DNA of 64,000 nt, taken from Methanoregula sp. (GTDB lineage Archaea; Halobacteriota; Methanomicrobia; Methanomicrobiales; Methanospirillaceae). The stretch lies in contig NZ_PMZU01000052.1 in assembly GCF_003170075.1 (NCBI RefSeq), forward strand, positions 1 through 64,000. Direction: 5' to 3'. Within the stretch, counting starts at the first letter, position 1. Every line of letters begins with the position of its first letter. The notes beneath the pieces were generated by a model. The model was not told where the DNA came from. It searched no databases and was given only the letters and a program-made list of their open reading frames with translations. Shown here piece by piece: positions 7,918 through 16,927 of the stretch. The position numbers and the translations under genes were made by a program.

Positions 7918-10020
7918 TCACACTCCAAGGAAGATAAGTAACATATCGATGATCTTTATTCCGATGAAGGGGGCAATAAGCCCGCCGGCTCCGTAGATCA
8001 GGATGTTGGTTCTCAATGCCTCTTCTGCCGACATCGCACGGTATTTTACTCCCCGCAGGGCAAGCGGGATGAGCGCGACAATAATAAGCGCGTTGAAGAT
8101 CACCGCGGCAAGGATCCCGTTGTGGAGGCCGAGGATATTGAGCGCGGCAAGCGACGGGTACGTGGAGGCAAATGCGACCGGGATAATGGCAAAATACTTG
8201 GCGATATCGTTTGCGATGGAGAACGTGGTCAGCGCCCCCCGGGTCATGAGGAGCTGTTTTCCGATCTCCACGATCTCGATGAGCTTTGTCGGGTTGGAAT
8301 CGAGATCGATCATGTTCGCCGCTTCACGGGCCGGCTGGGTACCGGTATTCATGGCGACCGCAACATCTGCCTGCGCAAGCGCCGGGGCATCGTTGGTCCC
8401 GTCGCCGGTCATCGCCACCATCCGCCCACCGGCCTGGTACTCCCGGATGAGTTTGAGTTTGCTCTCGGGCGTTGCCTCGGCAAGGAAATCATCGACACCG
8501 GCTTCTGCGGCAATCGTTGCAGCGGTGAGTCGGTTATCCCCGGTGATCATGACGGTCTTGATGCCCATTTTTCTGAGCTGGACAAACCGGTCCTTGATTC
8601 CGCCTTTGACGATATCTTTTAAGTGGATGACGCCGAGAGCCTTCCCGTTCTGTGCGACAACAAGCGGAGTTCCTCCGGCCTGCGAGATGGTAGCGACGGC
8701 CTGCCTGAGTTCATCCGATACGGCGTTCCCGCTGCTTTCAATGTACCGGAAAATGGCATCTGCTGCGCCTTTCCGAATATGGAGTTCCCCTTGGTCGACA
8801 CCGCTCATCCGGGTCTGGCTGGAAAACGGGACAAACTGCATCCCTGCTTCAGGCCCTGATGCGCCGACCGTCCGGCCGCGGAGACTGTACTTCTCTTTTG
8901 CGAGAACGACAATGCTGCGGCCTTCGGGGGTTTCATCAGCGAGCGATGCCAGTTGTGCGATCCCCGCAAGTTCCTCGATCGTCGTCCCGTCCACCGGGAT
9001 AAATTCGACCGCCTGCCGGTTCCCGAGTGTGATCGTGCCGGTCTTGTCGAGCAGAAGGACGTCCACGTCCCCGGCAGCCTCGATCGCACGGCCCGATGTC
9101 GTGATCACGTTCCTCTGGATCAGCCGATCCATGCCAGCAATGCCGATCGCAGAGAGGAGCCCACCGATGGTCGTTGGCGCGAGACAGACAAAGAGCGCAA
9201 CGAGCACCGTTATGCTGACCGTTGTCCCGGCCCCGGCGGACTGGACGCTGTACGCGGAGAACGCAGAGAGGGTCGCTGCCACCACGATGAAGATGGAGGT
9301 CAGGCCGAGCAGCAAGATATTGAGTGCGATCTCGTTGGGTGTCTTCTGGCGCTTGGCGCCCTCGATGAGACAGATCATGCGGTCGAGGAACCCTTCCCCG
9401 GGGTTTGCACTCACACAGACGATCAACCAGTCGGAAAGGATGACTGTTCCACCGGTGACTGCACTCCGGTCCCCGCCGGATTCACGAATGACCGGGGCGC
9501 TCTCGCCGGTGATGGCGCTCTCATTGACCGATGCGATGCCTTCGAGTATTTCGCCGTCGACGGGGATCGTGTCGCCGGCCTTTACGTAGAACAGGTCGGA
9601 CTTGTGCAGCACTGATGATGACACCTGCTCGAAGTCAGTGTCCTGTGGCTCGCTGCCCTTTGTAATCTTGTACCGGTCGCGAAGACGTTTTGCGATCGTG
9701 TCCTGCCGCATCTTCCGGAGGGATTCGGCCTGCGCCTTCCCCCGGCCTTCCGCCAGCGCCTCTGCAAAGTTTGCAAAGAGTACGGTGAACCAGAGCCACG
9801 CGGAGATGGCACCGATAAACCCGGCCGGTGCCTCCCCGGCGCCGACGAGCGCCTGGAGATACAGCAGGGTCGTTATCGCGCTGCCGACTTCGACGGTAAA
9901 CATGACCGGGTTATGGATAAGCGTCCGCGGATCGAGTTTGATGAGTGCATCCACTACCGCACGCTTGTAGAGCCCCGGAATGGCCGGGATACCCTTGCGG
10001 GAGTTTTCCACATCAGACAT
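7918..10020 (-). CDS. kdpB: Potassium-transporting P-type ATPase, subunit B
   Basis: KdpB is the ATP-hydrolysing subunit of the high-affinity K+ pump KdpFABC in the cytoplasmic membrane. This 700-residue copy keeps the actuator loop TGES (171-174), the phosphorylation motif DKTGT with Asp325, and [10 protein letters not shown] in the P domain. It also has the family-specific membrane segments, including APTTIGGLL and the C-terminal IPVAF region. The Ser of TGES is the residue whose phosphorylation inhibits the E. coli pump, so that control is possible here. Its ATG overlaps the end of the upstream KdpC-KdpA gene by eight bases, so translation is probably coupled. Confidence 0.96.
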   Translation of the reverse strand: MSDVENSRKGIPAIPGLYKRAVVDALIKLDPRTLIHNPVMFTVEVGSAITTLLYLQALVGAGEAPAGFIGAISAWLWFTVLFANFAEALAEGRGKAQAESLRKMRQDTIAKRLRDRYKITKGSEPQDTDFEQVSSSVLHKSDLFYVKAGDTIPVDGEILEGIASVNESAITGESAPVIRESGGDRSAVTGGTVILSDWLIVCVSANPGEGFLDRMICLIEGAKRQKTPNEIALNILLLGLTSIFIVVAATLSAFSAYSVQSAGAGTTVSITVLVALFVCLAPTTIGGLLSAIGIAGMDRLIQRNVITTSGRAIEAAGDVDVLLLDKTGTITLGNRQAVEFIPVDGTTIEELAGIAQLASLADETPEGRSIVVLAKEKYSLRGRTVGASGPEAGMQFVPFSSQTRMSGVDQGELHIRKGAADAIFRYIESSGNAVSDELRQAVATISQAGGTPLVVAQNGKALGVIHLKDIVKGGIKDRFVQLRKMGIKTVMITGDNRLTAATIAAEAGVDDFLAEATPESKLKLIREYQAGGRMVAMTGDGTNDAPALAQADVAVAMNTGTQPAREAANMIDLDSNPTKLIEIVEIGKQLLMTRGALTTFSIANDIAKYFAIIPVAFASTYPSLAALNILGLHNGILAAVIFNALIIVALIPLALRGVKYRAMSAEEALRTNILIYGAGGLIAPFIGIKIIDMLLIFLGV

Positions 10021-12445
10021 GGATCAACCCCCCTGCAGCCATGCCCATGTATTCCGCGATGGGACCAAGCGAGAGCGCCGGGAGGAAACTGAGCGCCCCG
10101 ATAACGATGATGACAAAAACCAGCCATAGGATAAACAGCGGCCGGTGATCAGAGAGTGTTCCTTCACCGGAAGGAACGATCTTTTTTGCAACGAGCGACC
10201 CTGCGAGCGCCAAGGTCAGGACGATAACCGCATAGCGTCCGATAAGCATTGCAATCGCTGTCGTGATATTATAGAACAGGCTGTCAGCTGATAGCCCGGC
10301 AAAGGCGCTGCCATTGTTCTGGGCAGCGGAGGTGTAGGCGTACAGGATCTCGGAGAATCCATGCGGTCCCGGGTTGAAAACGCCTGACTGACCTGCGGTC
10401 GTAAGCACGGCAAGAGATGTGAATGCAAGGATGAGGATGATAGGAATAAGGATGATGATCGTCGCCATCTTCATCTCGTACTGCTCGATCTTCTTGCCGT
10501 AGAGTTCCGGTGTCCGCCCGACCATGAGGCCGGCAATAAACATGGCGATGATGGCAAAGACGAGCATGCCGTAGAGGCCCGAGCCGACGCCGCCAAAGAC
10601 CACCTCGCCAAGCTGCATGTCAAAGAGCATCACACCCCCGGCAAGCGGCATGAAGGAATCATGCATCGCATTGACCGCACCGCATGAGGTGACCGTTGTT
10701 ACGACCGCAAAGAGGGCGGAGGGGACGATCCCGAACCTGACCTCCTTTCCTTCCATGTTGCCACCTGATTGCAGGTGCGAGGGGGTCTGGTCGATTCCAA
10801 GCGGTGCAAGGACCGGGTTGCCAGCCTCTTCTGACCAGATGGCAAGGCCAAGGAGCGGCAAAAAGATCAGGCTCATCGCAAGGATGAGGGCCACACCCTT
10901 CCGGCGCGACCCAATCATGCCCCCGAACATGAGACAGAGTGCAGCCGGGATGATGATGATCGCAAATGTCTCGACAAAGTTCGAGAACGGTGTCGGATTT
11001 TCTAAGGGATGCGCCGAGTTGGCATTATAGAATCCGCCGCCGTTTGTGCCGAGGTGCTTGATGGCGACCTGCGAGGCGACGGGCCCAAGCGGGATCGTCT
11101 GATTTGTGACAAGAGCGCCGGTACTGTCTTTTACCGGGTCAAGGAGCGGGACCGTGACTGCCCCGGAGAATGTCTGGGGCATTCCCTGAGATACAAATAC
11201 AAGCGAGAGCACCAGGCAGATGGGAATCAGGATCAGGGTGCTTTTCACAAGAAGCGACCAGAAGTTTCCGATCGTTGTCCCGGATTTTCGGGTGAACGCG
11301 TAAATGAGCGCGACAAGAACCGCAAGAGCGACCGCGGCCGAGAGGAAATTCTGGACGGCCAGGCCCACCATCTGGGTGAAGTAACTCATGGTGACTTCGG
11401 GGACATAGGCCTGCCAGTTGGTGTTTGTTGCAAAACTTACTGCCGTGTTAAGCGAGAGGTCCCAGGGGACGGCACCAAGGCCGGCCGGGTTAAGGGGCAG
11501 GTGCTGCTGGAGGAGTTCGAGGAAAAAGACGACCGCGATGCAGGGGATGGTAAAGACCATGACTGCTACCGCAAACTGCTTCCAGTCCATCTCCTCCCCG
11601 GAGTCGACGCCGCTTATGGCAAGGATCTTCTGTTCGATCCGGTCGAAAACCGGGGAGAAGAAGTTCGGCTTGCCGGTAAAGACCTTTGCCATCCACGAAC
11701 CCAGCGGTACGCAAAGGAGTGCAACAAGGCCGATGAAGAGGAGAACTTGGATCCAGTCTGCCATCCTCATGCCAAAGACCTGATCGGGGGGACCGTTAAG
11801 GGAATAGGCGTTTGATCCGGTGGATTGCGGCACGGAGATCCTGTGGGCACTCATGTCATCGAGCGCGAGGTTTAAGGAGAGGACGTTTACCCGGGGCTCC
11901 CCGAAAATCCCGAACTGGCGGGGCTCGATCTGCGCTGCGACGAGTGCGGAAACGTCGGATTCCGTCAGGTTGCGTTCCCGGGCGACGCGGGGTACCTGGT
12001 AGTATGCGGCGGCCACCGAGATGTCCGGGTCAAGGCCGCTGCCGGAGGCAGTGACGAGATCGACCGGGATCTCCTGCGTGTTGCCGGGATCAGCCGCGTG
12101 GAGGGCATCCACCCGGAATTTGACCTGCTGCACGAGCGCGGGGTTATTCGGCCCGAGATTGGATCCTGAAGATGCACCGGCATTGTACGGCACTGGTGAT
12201 GTCGCGGACAGACGACCCCAGAAATACTGCGGCGATGAGAACGGTTGTCCGATCTGCGATGATCCGGCCACCGTGCCGTTATGGATAATAAGATCCCCGT
12301 TTGCCTGGACCGGGAAGACGACCTGTGCGATACCGGTGACAACAAGAGGGTAAACAATACCCAAGCAAAGCGTAAGCAGGAAAAAGATCAGTGCCGCAGG
12401 TTTCGCCTGTTTTTTGATCAGGGATCCGATCGATTCGGTAGCCAT
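10013..12445 (-). CDS. kdpA: Fused KdpC-KdpA potassium pump subunit
   Basis: This single 810-residue frame carries two subunits that are normally separate and in the order A-B-C. Residues 1-197 are KdpC: one N-terminal membrane helix, [17 protein letters not shown] (93-101) and [11 protein letters not shown]. After a linker of about 30 residues, residues 228-810 are KdpA, the channel-like K+-binding subunit, with SFATNTNWQ (337-345), GTNGGGF (466-472), [12 protein letters not shown] and AAQNNGSAF in the pore loops. KdpC ends outside the cell and KdpA begins outside, so the topology fits a fusion. Internal ATGs at 11770 and 11764 could start a separate KdpA. KdpF was not found. Confidence 0.92.
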   Translation of the reverse strand: MATESIGSLIKKQAKPAALIFFLLTLCLGIVYPLVVTGIAQVVFPVQANGDLIIHNGTVAGSSQIGQPFSSPQYFWGRLSATSPVPYNAGASSGSNLGPNNPALVQQVKFRVDALHAADPGNTQEIPVDLVTASGSGLDPDISVAAAYYQVPRVARERNLTESDVSALVAAQIEPRQFGIFGEPRVNVLSLNLALDDMSAHRISVPQSTGSNAYSLNGPPDQVFGMRMADWIQVLLFIGLVALLCVPLGSWMAKVFTGKPNFFSPVFDRIEQKILAISGVDSGEEMDWKQFAVAVMVFTIPCIAVVFFLELLQQHLPLNPAGLGAVPWDLSLNTAVSFATNTNWQAYVPEVTMSYFTQMVGLAVQNFLSAAVALAVLVALIYAFTRKSGTTIGNFWSLLVKSTLILIPICLVLSLVFVSQGMPQTFSGAVTVPLLDPVKDSTGALVTNQTIPLGPVASQVAIKHLGTNGGGFYNANSAHPLENPTPFSNFVETFAIIIIPAALCLMFGGMIGSRRKGVALILAMSLIFLPLLGLAIWSEEAGNPVLAPLGIDQTPSHLQSGGNMEGKEVRFGIVPSALFAVVTTVTSCGAVNAMHDSFMPLAGGVMLFDMQLGEVVFGGVGSGLYGMLVFAIIAMFIAGLMVGRTPELYGKKIEQYEMKMATIIILIPIILILAFTSLAVLTTAGQSGVFNPGPHGFSEILYAYTSAAQNNGSAFAGLSADSLFYNITTAIAMLIGRYAVIVLTLALAGSLVAKKIVPSGEGTLSDHRPLFILWLVFVIIVIGALSFLPALSLGPIAEYMGMAAGGLIHV

Positions 12446-12523
12446 GAGATGACCGCCTCACGCGTGTCCCATCAGGATTTTTCCGGCCCGGGAGTTTCGC
12501 ATGTACCAGCGTTCGAGAGTGAT

Positions 12524-12534
12524 AGTATAAATGT
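12524..12534 (-). promoter_or_regulatory. Proximal TATA-like box upstream of kdp
   Basis: On the minus strand an ATTTATACT box lies about 80 bases before the kdpCA start codon and could give a leader near 55-60 bases. It competes with a stronger box at 12632-12644, and I cannot tell which is used. Confidence 0.3.
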
Positions 12535-12611
12535 TCTCTCCGGCAGTATTATTCTACTGGGGACGTCAGATCGTACCATTTGTTTATTATTCACATCGGC
12601 AGGTTTTGTAT

Positions 12612-12631
12612 CATGGAATTCGTGTTCCATG
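12612..12631. promoter_or_regulatory. Candidate operator palindrome of the kdp operon
   Basis: CATGGAA (12612-12618) and TTCCATG (12625-12631) form a perfect inverted repeat with a six-base spacer. The site directly adjoins the A/T-rich box at 12632-12644 on the kdp-coding strand side, so it covers the expected transcription start. Symmetric sites in this position usually bind dimeric repressors in archaea. Its link to K+ control is inference. Confidence 0.45.
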
Positions 12632-12644
12632 TATTTATTATAAA
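12632..12644 (-). promoter_or_regulatory. Distal TATA box of the kdp operon
   Basis: On the minus strand the sequence TTTATAATAAATA is a good archaeal TATA box. It predicts a start near 12612 and an untranslated leader of about 165 bases before kdpCA. The CATGGAA palindrome lies at the predicted start. Confidence 0.4.
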
Positions 12645-12731
12645 AATCAAGCGGGCGCACAGAAACGTGTTTTAGTAGAGTGCCGGCAGTCTTTGAAAGA
12701 ATTAAAAAAGTGCCGGACACAGAGAAGATCG

Positions 12732-13112
12732 CTATCCTTTGTACCGGGTGTACCGGAAGAGCGGCATACCGTTGATGTGCAGCGAATCATCCGAGGAATC
12801 ATAGATCCAGAGCGTGGTATTTCCTGTCCTGGAATCTGCGACATATTGTCCCGGTTCGGTCTTTGTCCAGTTCCCCTGTTCGACCTGCTCCCCGCGTTCA
12901 AGGTAATACGTGGAATAATAGTAGGTCTGGTTCTCAAAGAAGATCATGTGGAAATCGGTCTGGGGCGGCTCACCCCCTACCCACTGGCCGACCACCGGGT
13001 CCGGTGATGACCCTATCCAGTGGAAGCCCGGTATCTGGATACATCCCGCGGCAAGTACTGATGCCAGTACGCACACCAGAATACCTATGGGAAACAGAAG
13101 ACCGGCACGCAT
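12732..13112 (-). CDS. Small secreted lipoprotein
   Basis: This 126-residue protein has a signal peptide with a lipobox (LAAGC, lipidated Cys at residue 24). The remaining 100 residues are rich in Trp, Tyr and Gly with regular polar/aromatic alternation (VGQWVGG, TYYYSTYYL, LWIYDSSDDSLHING), the pattern of a small lipocalin-like or META-like beta barrel. I do not recognise a named family. It lies upstream of the kdp operon on the same strand, but about 290 bases with separate promoter boxes lie between them, so it is probably independent. Confidence 0.68.
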   Translation of the reverse strand: MRAGLLFPIGILVCVLASVLAAGCIQIPGFHWIGSSPDPVVGQWVGGEPPQTDFHMIFFENQTYYYSTYYLERGEQVEQGNWTKTEPGQYVADSRTGNTTLWIYDSSDDSLHINGMPLFRYTRYKG

Positions 13113-13900
13113 AATAGCTGATAATCCCCGGCCGATCTGATGAAATTTTCGCTAGTAAAACAGGTATTTATTCCGGTCATTGTGGCATTCCGGCTGGTTC
13201 ACCTGGGATTTGTCGGTTCTCTGCATCGCCAAGATCTCCCGCATCAGCCAGAGATTGGCAGGAGTCCGGGGTGGTCCTGCCCCTGCCGACCCGGGGGACA
13301 GGGGGATATCCCCCCATCAAAACGGGGAGACCCCCACATCTCCTACCCTTAAACTCAGGAGCCACCCCCCTCCATCAGTCAAAGGGGTGGGGGTACCTCC
13401 TCTCGACTTCACTTGGCCGGCCATCGTTTCCCGAGGAGTTCATGCGGTAACCGCACCACTCGAAATTTTCAGGATGGGGGGTAGTACCCCCTCCCACACC
13501 ACAAGGAGGGGGTACCCCCCAAAGGCCTTTTGGATCGAACCTACCCCCCCTCTTCTGTACAAAATGGGGGGGGTGCCACCCTGATGCTTGGGAGGCCGGT
13601 CCCCCAAATGTGGAACAGGTATTAGTATTGGTCAGGAATGAGGCAACGCGTACGCAATGAACGGGATTTGGGAGGCAAGGGATTCTGATCCGTCCCTGCT
13701 TCCTATTTTTCATTGGTTCGAAAATCTGTTACTGATCCGTGGCGGGGGCGCTCCTTCGGGGCGGCGGCACCATCACTTTTGAGTCTATCGCTTTTGGGGG
13801 CTCCGGCTTTCACCTCCGCCGCTGTGGTATCTCCGGTGATGCGATGGTGTCTCAGATAGTTGAGATGGGGTTTTCTGCAAAGGCATGTTTAATAAATACC
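13113..13900. other. Gene-free region of about 790 bases
   Basis: No credible gene is seen on either strand. The left half (13296-13620) is dominated by runs of five to seven G or C arranged as palindromes (listed separately). The right half (13740-13890) is GC-rich, mixed sequence with short complementary words but no clear tRNA or known RNA fold. The open frames here are rich in Pro, Gly and His and look like by-products of base composition. Confidence 0.6.
13296..13620. repeat. Cluster of G5/C5 palindromes
   Basis: Several hairpin-forming units occur within 325 bases: GGGGGATATCCCCC at 13301-13314 (perfect), GGGGTGGGGGTACC near 13385-13397, GGGGGTAGTACCCCC at 13477-13491, and GGGGGTACCCCC at 13508-13519 (perfect). 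Runs of seven C near 13544 and seven G near 13566 follow. A smaller cluster of the same style lies at 43052-43093. They could form stable hairpins or G-quadruplexes, or be the target of a restriction or binding protein. Confidence 0.6.
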
Positions 13901-14644
13901 TTACACCTCCACTGTCATCCCGTCCTCCGATACTACGAGCCCCGGGCACTCCGCCTCAAACTGTGTTTTTAAGGCCCGGCGTTCCTCAATGGTCTTGTAC
14001 ACCTCCGCCCCGAAATGCATCAGCGCGAGGCGCTTTGCCTTTGCCGTTTTTGCGATGTGGATCGCGTCCTCCGGGTTGAGGTGCGGCCAGCCGGGGCTTT
14101 TCTGCCCGGGTTTCAACCCGCACTCGGTGATAAGAAGATCTGCGCCGCGTGCGAGCGTGATCGCATTGTCGCAGACTCCTGTATCCGTGCAGTAGGTGAT
14201 CACCTTCCCATCAAGCTCGAACCGGAAGCCCCGGCAGGGAACTGGGTGGACGAGCGGCAGGCATGTGACCTTAAAGGGGAGTTCATGGGGGCCGTCCGCA
14301 AGTTCGGTCACGGTCACCGCGAAGGGGACGTGTTCAAGTGGCACAGTGTAGGGCTCGCGGACAAGTCCTGCAAGATCCGCTGTGGTGCCGACCTGTCCGC
14401 AAATGGTCAGGCCCTTCCTGAACCGGAACTTCACCAAAGTGTGAAGCCCTTCGGTGTGGTCGAGGTGGAAATGGCTGAGAAAAAGAAAGACCGGCTTGTC
14501 CTGCGAGATGTACCGGTCGGCCTTGGCGATGCCGTTTCCCGCGTCGAGAATAATATCGTAGTTCCGTGCAGAGATCAGCGCCGAGACCGTGTTTCCCGTG
14601 GTGGAATCGTACCAGCCGTTTGTTCCAAGGAAGGTAACCTGCAT
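13901..14644 (-). CDS. Metallo-beta-lactamase fold hydrolase, RNase Z-like
   Basis: The ATG at 14644 is preferred; the open frame extends ten codons further to a TTG. The 247-residue protein has the MBL metal motif SHFHLDH, then PLVHPVP, CTDTG and LALMHFG as the further His/Asp/His ligands. It therefore binds two metal ions, probably zinc. The overall layout resembles the RNase Z/cyclic phosphodiesterase branch, but the exosite arm of true RNase Z is not obvious. It may hydrolyse a phosphodiester in RNA or a cyclic nucleotide. The gene is divergent from the secreted protein gene at 14774. Confidence 0.75.
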   Translation of the reverse strand: MQVTFLGTNGWYDSTTGNTVSALISARNYDIILDAGNGIAKADRYISQDKPVFLFLSHFHLDHTEGLHTLVKFRFRKGLTICGQVGTTADLAGLVREPYTVPLEHVPFAVTVTELADGPHELPFKVTCLPLVHPVPCRGFRFELDGKVITYCTDTGVCDNAITLARGADLLITECGLKPGQKSPGWPHLNPEDAIHIAKTAKAKRLALMHFGAEVYKTIEERRALKTQFEAECPGLVVSEDGMTVEV

Positions 14645-14773
14645 ACCCGTAAATTGGCCCTCTTCCCTCTTCAAGGTGCAGGAACCCTCTGTCCCGGTAT
14701 ACTCGAATGTGCAGGATTTTTATGATGCCGGGTTGATGAAGCCATGACGATATCTAGATCGGATGCGTGAACC

Positions 14774-15664
14774 ATGAAAAACGTCCTGTGTTTAACTCTG
14801 TGTGCAGCCCTGCTCTTCGTTGCAACCTGTGTGATCCCGGGCAGTGCGGTTGTCCTCCAGGTTACTGTCAAAGGAACAGTGGCAGATGTCTCACTTGCGA
14901 ATAACACCCTGACCATTTCAGATCCTGAGCAGTACGGCTGCGATTACGGATCAGGCATATCTGCCCCGGTCTGTTCATGGACGCCGCTGAACACCTCAAC
15001 GCTCACCGGCACCGTCCCGGACGCAGCGGCGCTCCCGGTGTTTGCCAAAGCTGATCAGGTCGTCGCGGTGAGCCTTGGCGGGACCGGCGGAACCTGGATC
15101 GCGCTTGCAAAACTGTACGGTTCCGGTGCCAGTGCAGATTATGCGATCGATGAAGTCGGCGATATCGGGAGCCTCCCGACCGCGCTCATCGGAGACTATG
15201 CCATTACTGCCACCACGACCCCGGACTGTTCAGCATGCACCGGGACGACCTGCACGGCCACAGGTTCGAATGTGACGATCACCAGCGGCACAATGACCGT
15301 CGCACAAAAGACTCTTGTCTCGGGGGAGTCGCTCTTTTTCAATGGCAGGAATGATGCCTCAAGCGTTAATGTCACTTTTATGAAAGGTGAGGCCTTATCG
15401 GAGTCGTGCCCCGGTTACGCCGGTCTTATCGGTGGGATCCAGCCGGTCTCCGATTATATCGTCCATGTGGTTCCCCCGATTGGCACCAGCGTGACTGCCA
15501 CCCATATAACTGACGAATCGGCCGCCTCCCCGGCATCGACGCCATCGTCCTTATCCGGATCGGCAGCAGTCACAACTACGCCAAAATCCTCCCTGCCTTT
15601 TGCCGGGCTTTGCGTTCTCGGCCTTAGTATTGCCGTCATTGCAGTTCAGCGCCGCAGGGACTAA
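14774..15664 (+). CDS. Surface protein with signal peptide and C-terminal membrane anchor
   Basis: This 296-residue protein starts with a signal peptide (about residues 1-25, cut near GSAVV). A beta-rich extracellular domain with several Cys pairs follows (QYGCDY, PVCSWT, DCSACTGTTC). A Ser/Thr/Pro-rich stalk (about 245-270) leads to one hydrophobic helix and a short Arg-rich tail (QRRRD). That ending is typical of archaeal surface proteins held in the membrane or processed by an archaeosortase. Many N-x-S/T sites suggest N-glycosylation. No enzyme motif is seen. Confidence 0.7.
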   Translation: MKNVLCLTLCAALLFVATCVIPGSAVVLQVTVKGTVADVSLANNTLTISDPEQYGCDYGSGISAPVCSWTPLNTSTLTGTVPDAAALPVFAKADQVVAVSLGGTGGTWIALAKLYGSGASADYAIDEVGDIGSLPTALIGDYAITATTTPDCSACTGTTCTATGSNVTITSGTMTVAQKTLVSGESLFFNGRNDASSVNVTFMKGEALSESCPGYAGLIGGIQPVSDYIVHVVPPIGTSVTATHITDESAASPASTPSSLSGSAAVTTTPKSSLPFAGLCVLGLSIAVIAVQRRRD

Positions 15665-15778
15665 CATACCTCTTAAAAAAATCTCTTGTTTACGGGATCG
15701 ATCACAACCTCCATGTACCCGAACGCCGCAATGGTGATCTGATACAAGAATGATTCCCCTCCCGGAGTGTGGCCACTC

Positions 15779-16624
15779 ATGGCACAGGTAAAAGTCGGTG
15801 TCCATGTCTCGATCGCTGGTTTGCTCGATCTTGCGGTCGACCGGGCAAAGGACGCCGGCTGTGATGTCTTCCAGATGTTTACCCGTAACCCCCGGGGCTG
15901 GGGGTACAAGCCGTTGGCCGATGACGACTGCACCCTTTTCCGGCAGAAAATAAAAACGACCGGTCTTCTCCCGGTCGATCACATGCCCTACCTCCCCAAC
16001 CTTGCCTCGCCCAAACCCGAGGTCTGGGACAAGTCTGTCCAGACTATCGGGGCAGAGCTCGACCGGTGCGGGCGGCTTGGCATCCCCTACCTTGTTACCC
16101 ACCTCGGCCACCATCTCGGCGATGGGATCGCGGGTGGCAGAGCCCGGGTGATAAAAGCAGTGAACATGGCACTCGCAGCGTCCGATAATGACGTGATGCT
16201 GCTCCTTGAAAATACCGCAGGGGAGAAAAACAGCGTGGGCAGTAGTTTCGAGCATATCCACGCAATCATCGAAGGGATCGAAAAACCCAACCAGATCGGC
16301 ATCTGCTTTGATACCTGCCACGCGTTTGCCGCAGGTTATGAGCTGCGGACCGAAGATGGCCTCGCCGCTACCCTTGCACAGCTGGATGAGACAGTTGGCA
16401 TTGATCGGTTAAAGGTGATCCATGTTAACGATACCAAGGGGGATCTTGGAAGCGGCCTTGACCGGCACGAACATATCGGCATGGGGTTCATCGGAGAGGA
16501 CGGGTTCCGGCGCATCTTCCATAACCCGGTCTTTGCACGCCTTCCGCTTATCTGCGAAACACCCGTGGACGAACGGCGGGACGACTGGGGCAATATCAGA
16601 AAAGTCCGCGAACTTGCGGCATAA
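15779..16624 (+). CDS. nfo: Endonuclease IV (AP endonuclease)
   Basis: Endonuclease IV cuts DNA 5' to abasic sites during base excision repair. This 281-residue protein has the TIM-barrel order of metal ligands: THLGHH, LLLENTAGE (Glu), GICFDTCHAFAAGYE (Asp and His), HVNDTKGDLGSGLDRHEHIG (Asp and His) and CETPVDE (Glu). These ligate the three-zinc site. Length matches the family (about 280). A GTG four codons upstream is in frame, but the family N terminus (VGVHVS) favours the ATG at 15779. It stands alone between a surface protein gene and endA. Confidence 0.93.
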   Translation: MAQVKVGVHVSIAGLLDLAVDRAKDAGCDVFQMFTRNPRGWGYKPLADDDCTLFRQKIKTTGLLPVDHMPYLPNLASPKPEVWDKSVQTIGAELDRCGRLGIPYLVTHLGHHLGDGIAGGRARVIKAVNMALAASDNDVMLLLENTAGEKNSVGSSFEHIHAIIEGIEKPNQIGICFDTCHAFAAGYELRTEDGLAATLAQLDETVGIDRLKVIHVNDTKGDLGSGLDRHEHIGMGFIGEDGFRRIFHNPVFARLPLICETPVDERRDDWGNIRKVRELAA

Positions 16625-16927
16625 AAAAATTATCAAAATATGATCCCTAAACGGGAGACCAGTGTATCTCTATTGTAACACTTTCTTCTTCCCGGGAGGG
16701 TAACGGTCCGGGGGACGTGCATGAATGTCATACGTATAGAATACAATATGGCAGGTAATGTTGGATTTTTTGGGCCATATATTTATTGTTCCGGGCAATC
16801 GCAATCTCTTTGAATCACCGAGTCCCAGCCCGGAATTTTACCCGGGCAATCTCTTCTCCGTGAGTCGGTTCGCGCGGCCTGTGATCCTCCCACGCCCTTA
16901 TTATAGTGTACTCCCAATAGTTTCTGC
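16625..16927. other. Intergenic region, no gene seen
   Basis: About 300 bases with no gene. A word CCGGGCAATC occurs twice in direct order (near 16792 and 16842). A TTATTATAG box near 16898-16906 probably serves endA, with a predicted start close to 16928. Confidence 0.45.

Noticed and set aside
8003-9589. 528-residue plus-strand open frame opposite kdpB
   Set aside because: It is antisense to a complete, motif-rich P-type ATPase; its composition (Ser, Ala, Pro, Thr) is a reflection of kdpB codon use.
12472-12720. Possible KdpF or leader peptide frame upstream of kdpCA
   Set aside because: The 82-residue frame is polar and charged, unlike the single hydrophobic helix of KdpF, and it overlaps the promoter elements.
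13375-13713. 112-residue minus-strand open frame in the gene desert
   Set aside because: It is rich in Pro, Gly and His from the G/C runs, has no family-like motif and no ribosome-binding site. It is a by-product of base composition.
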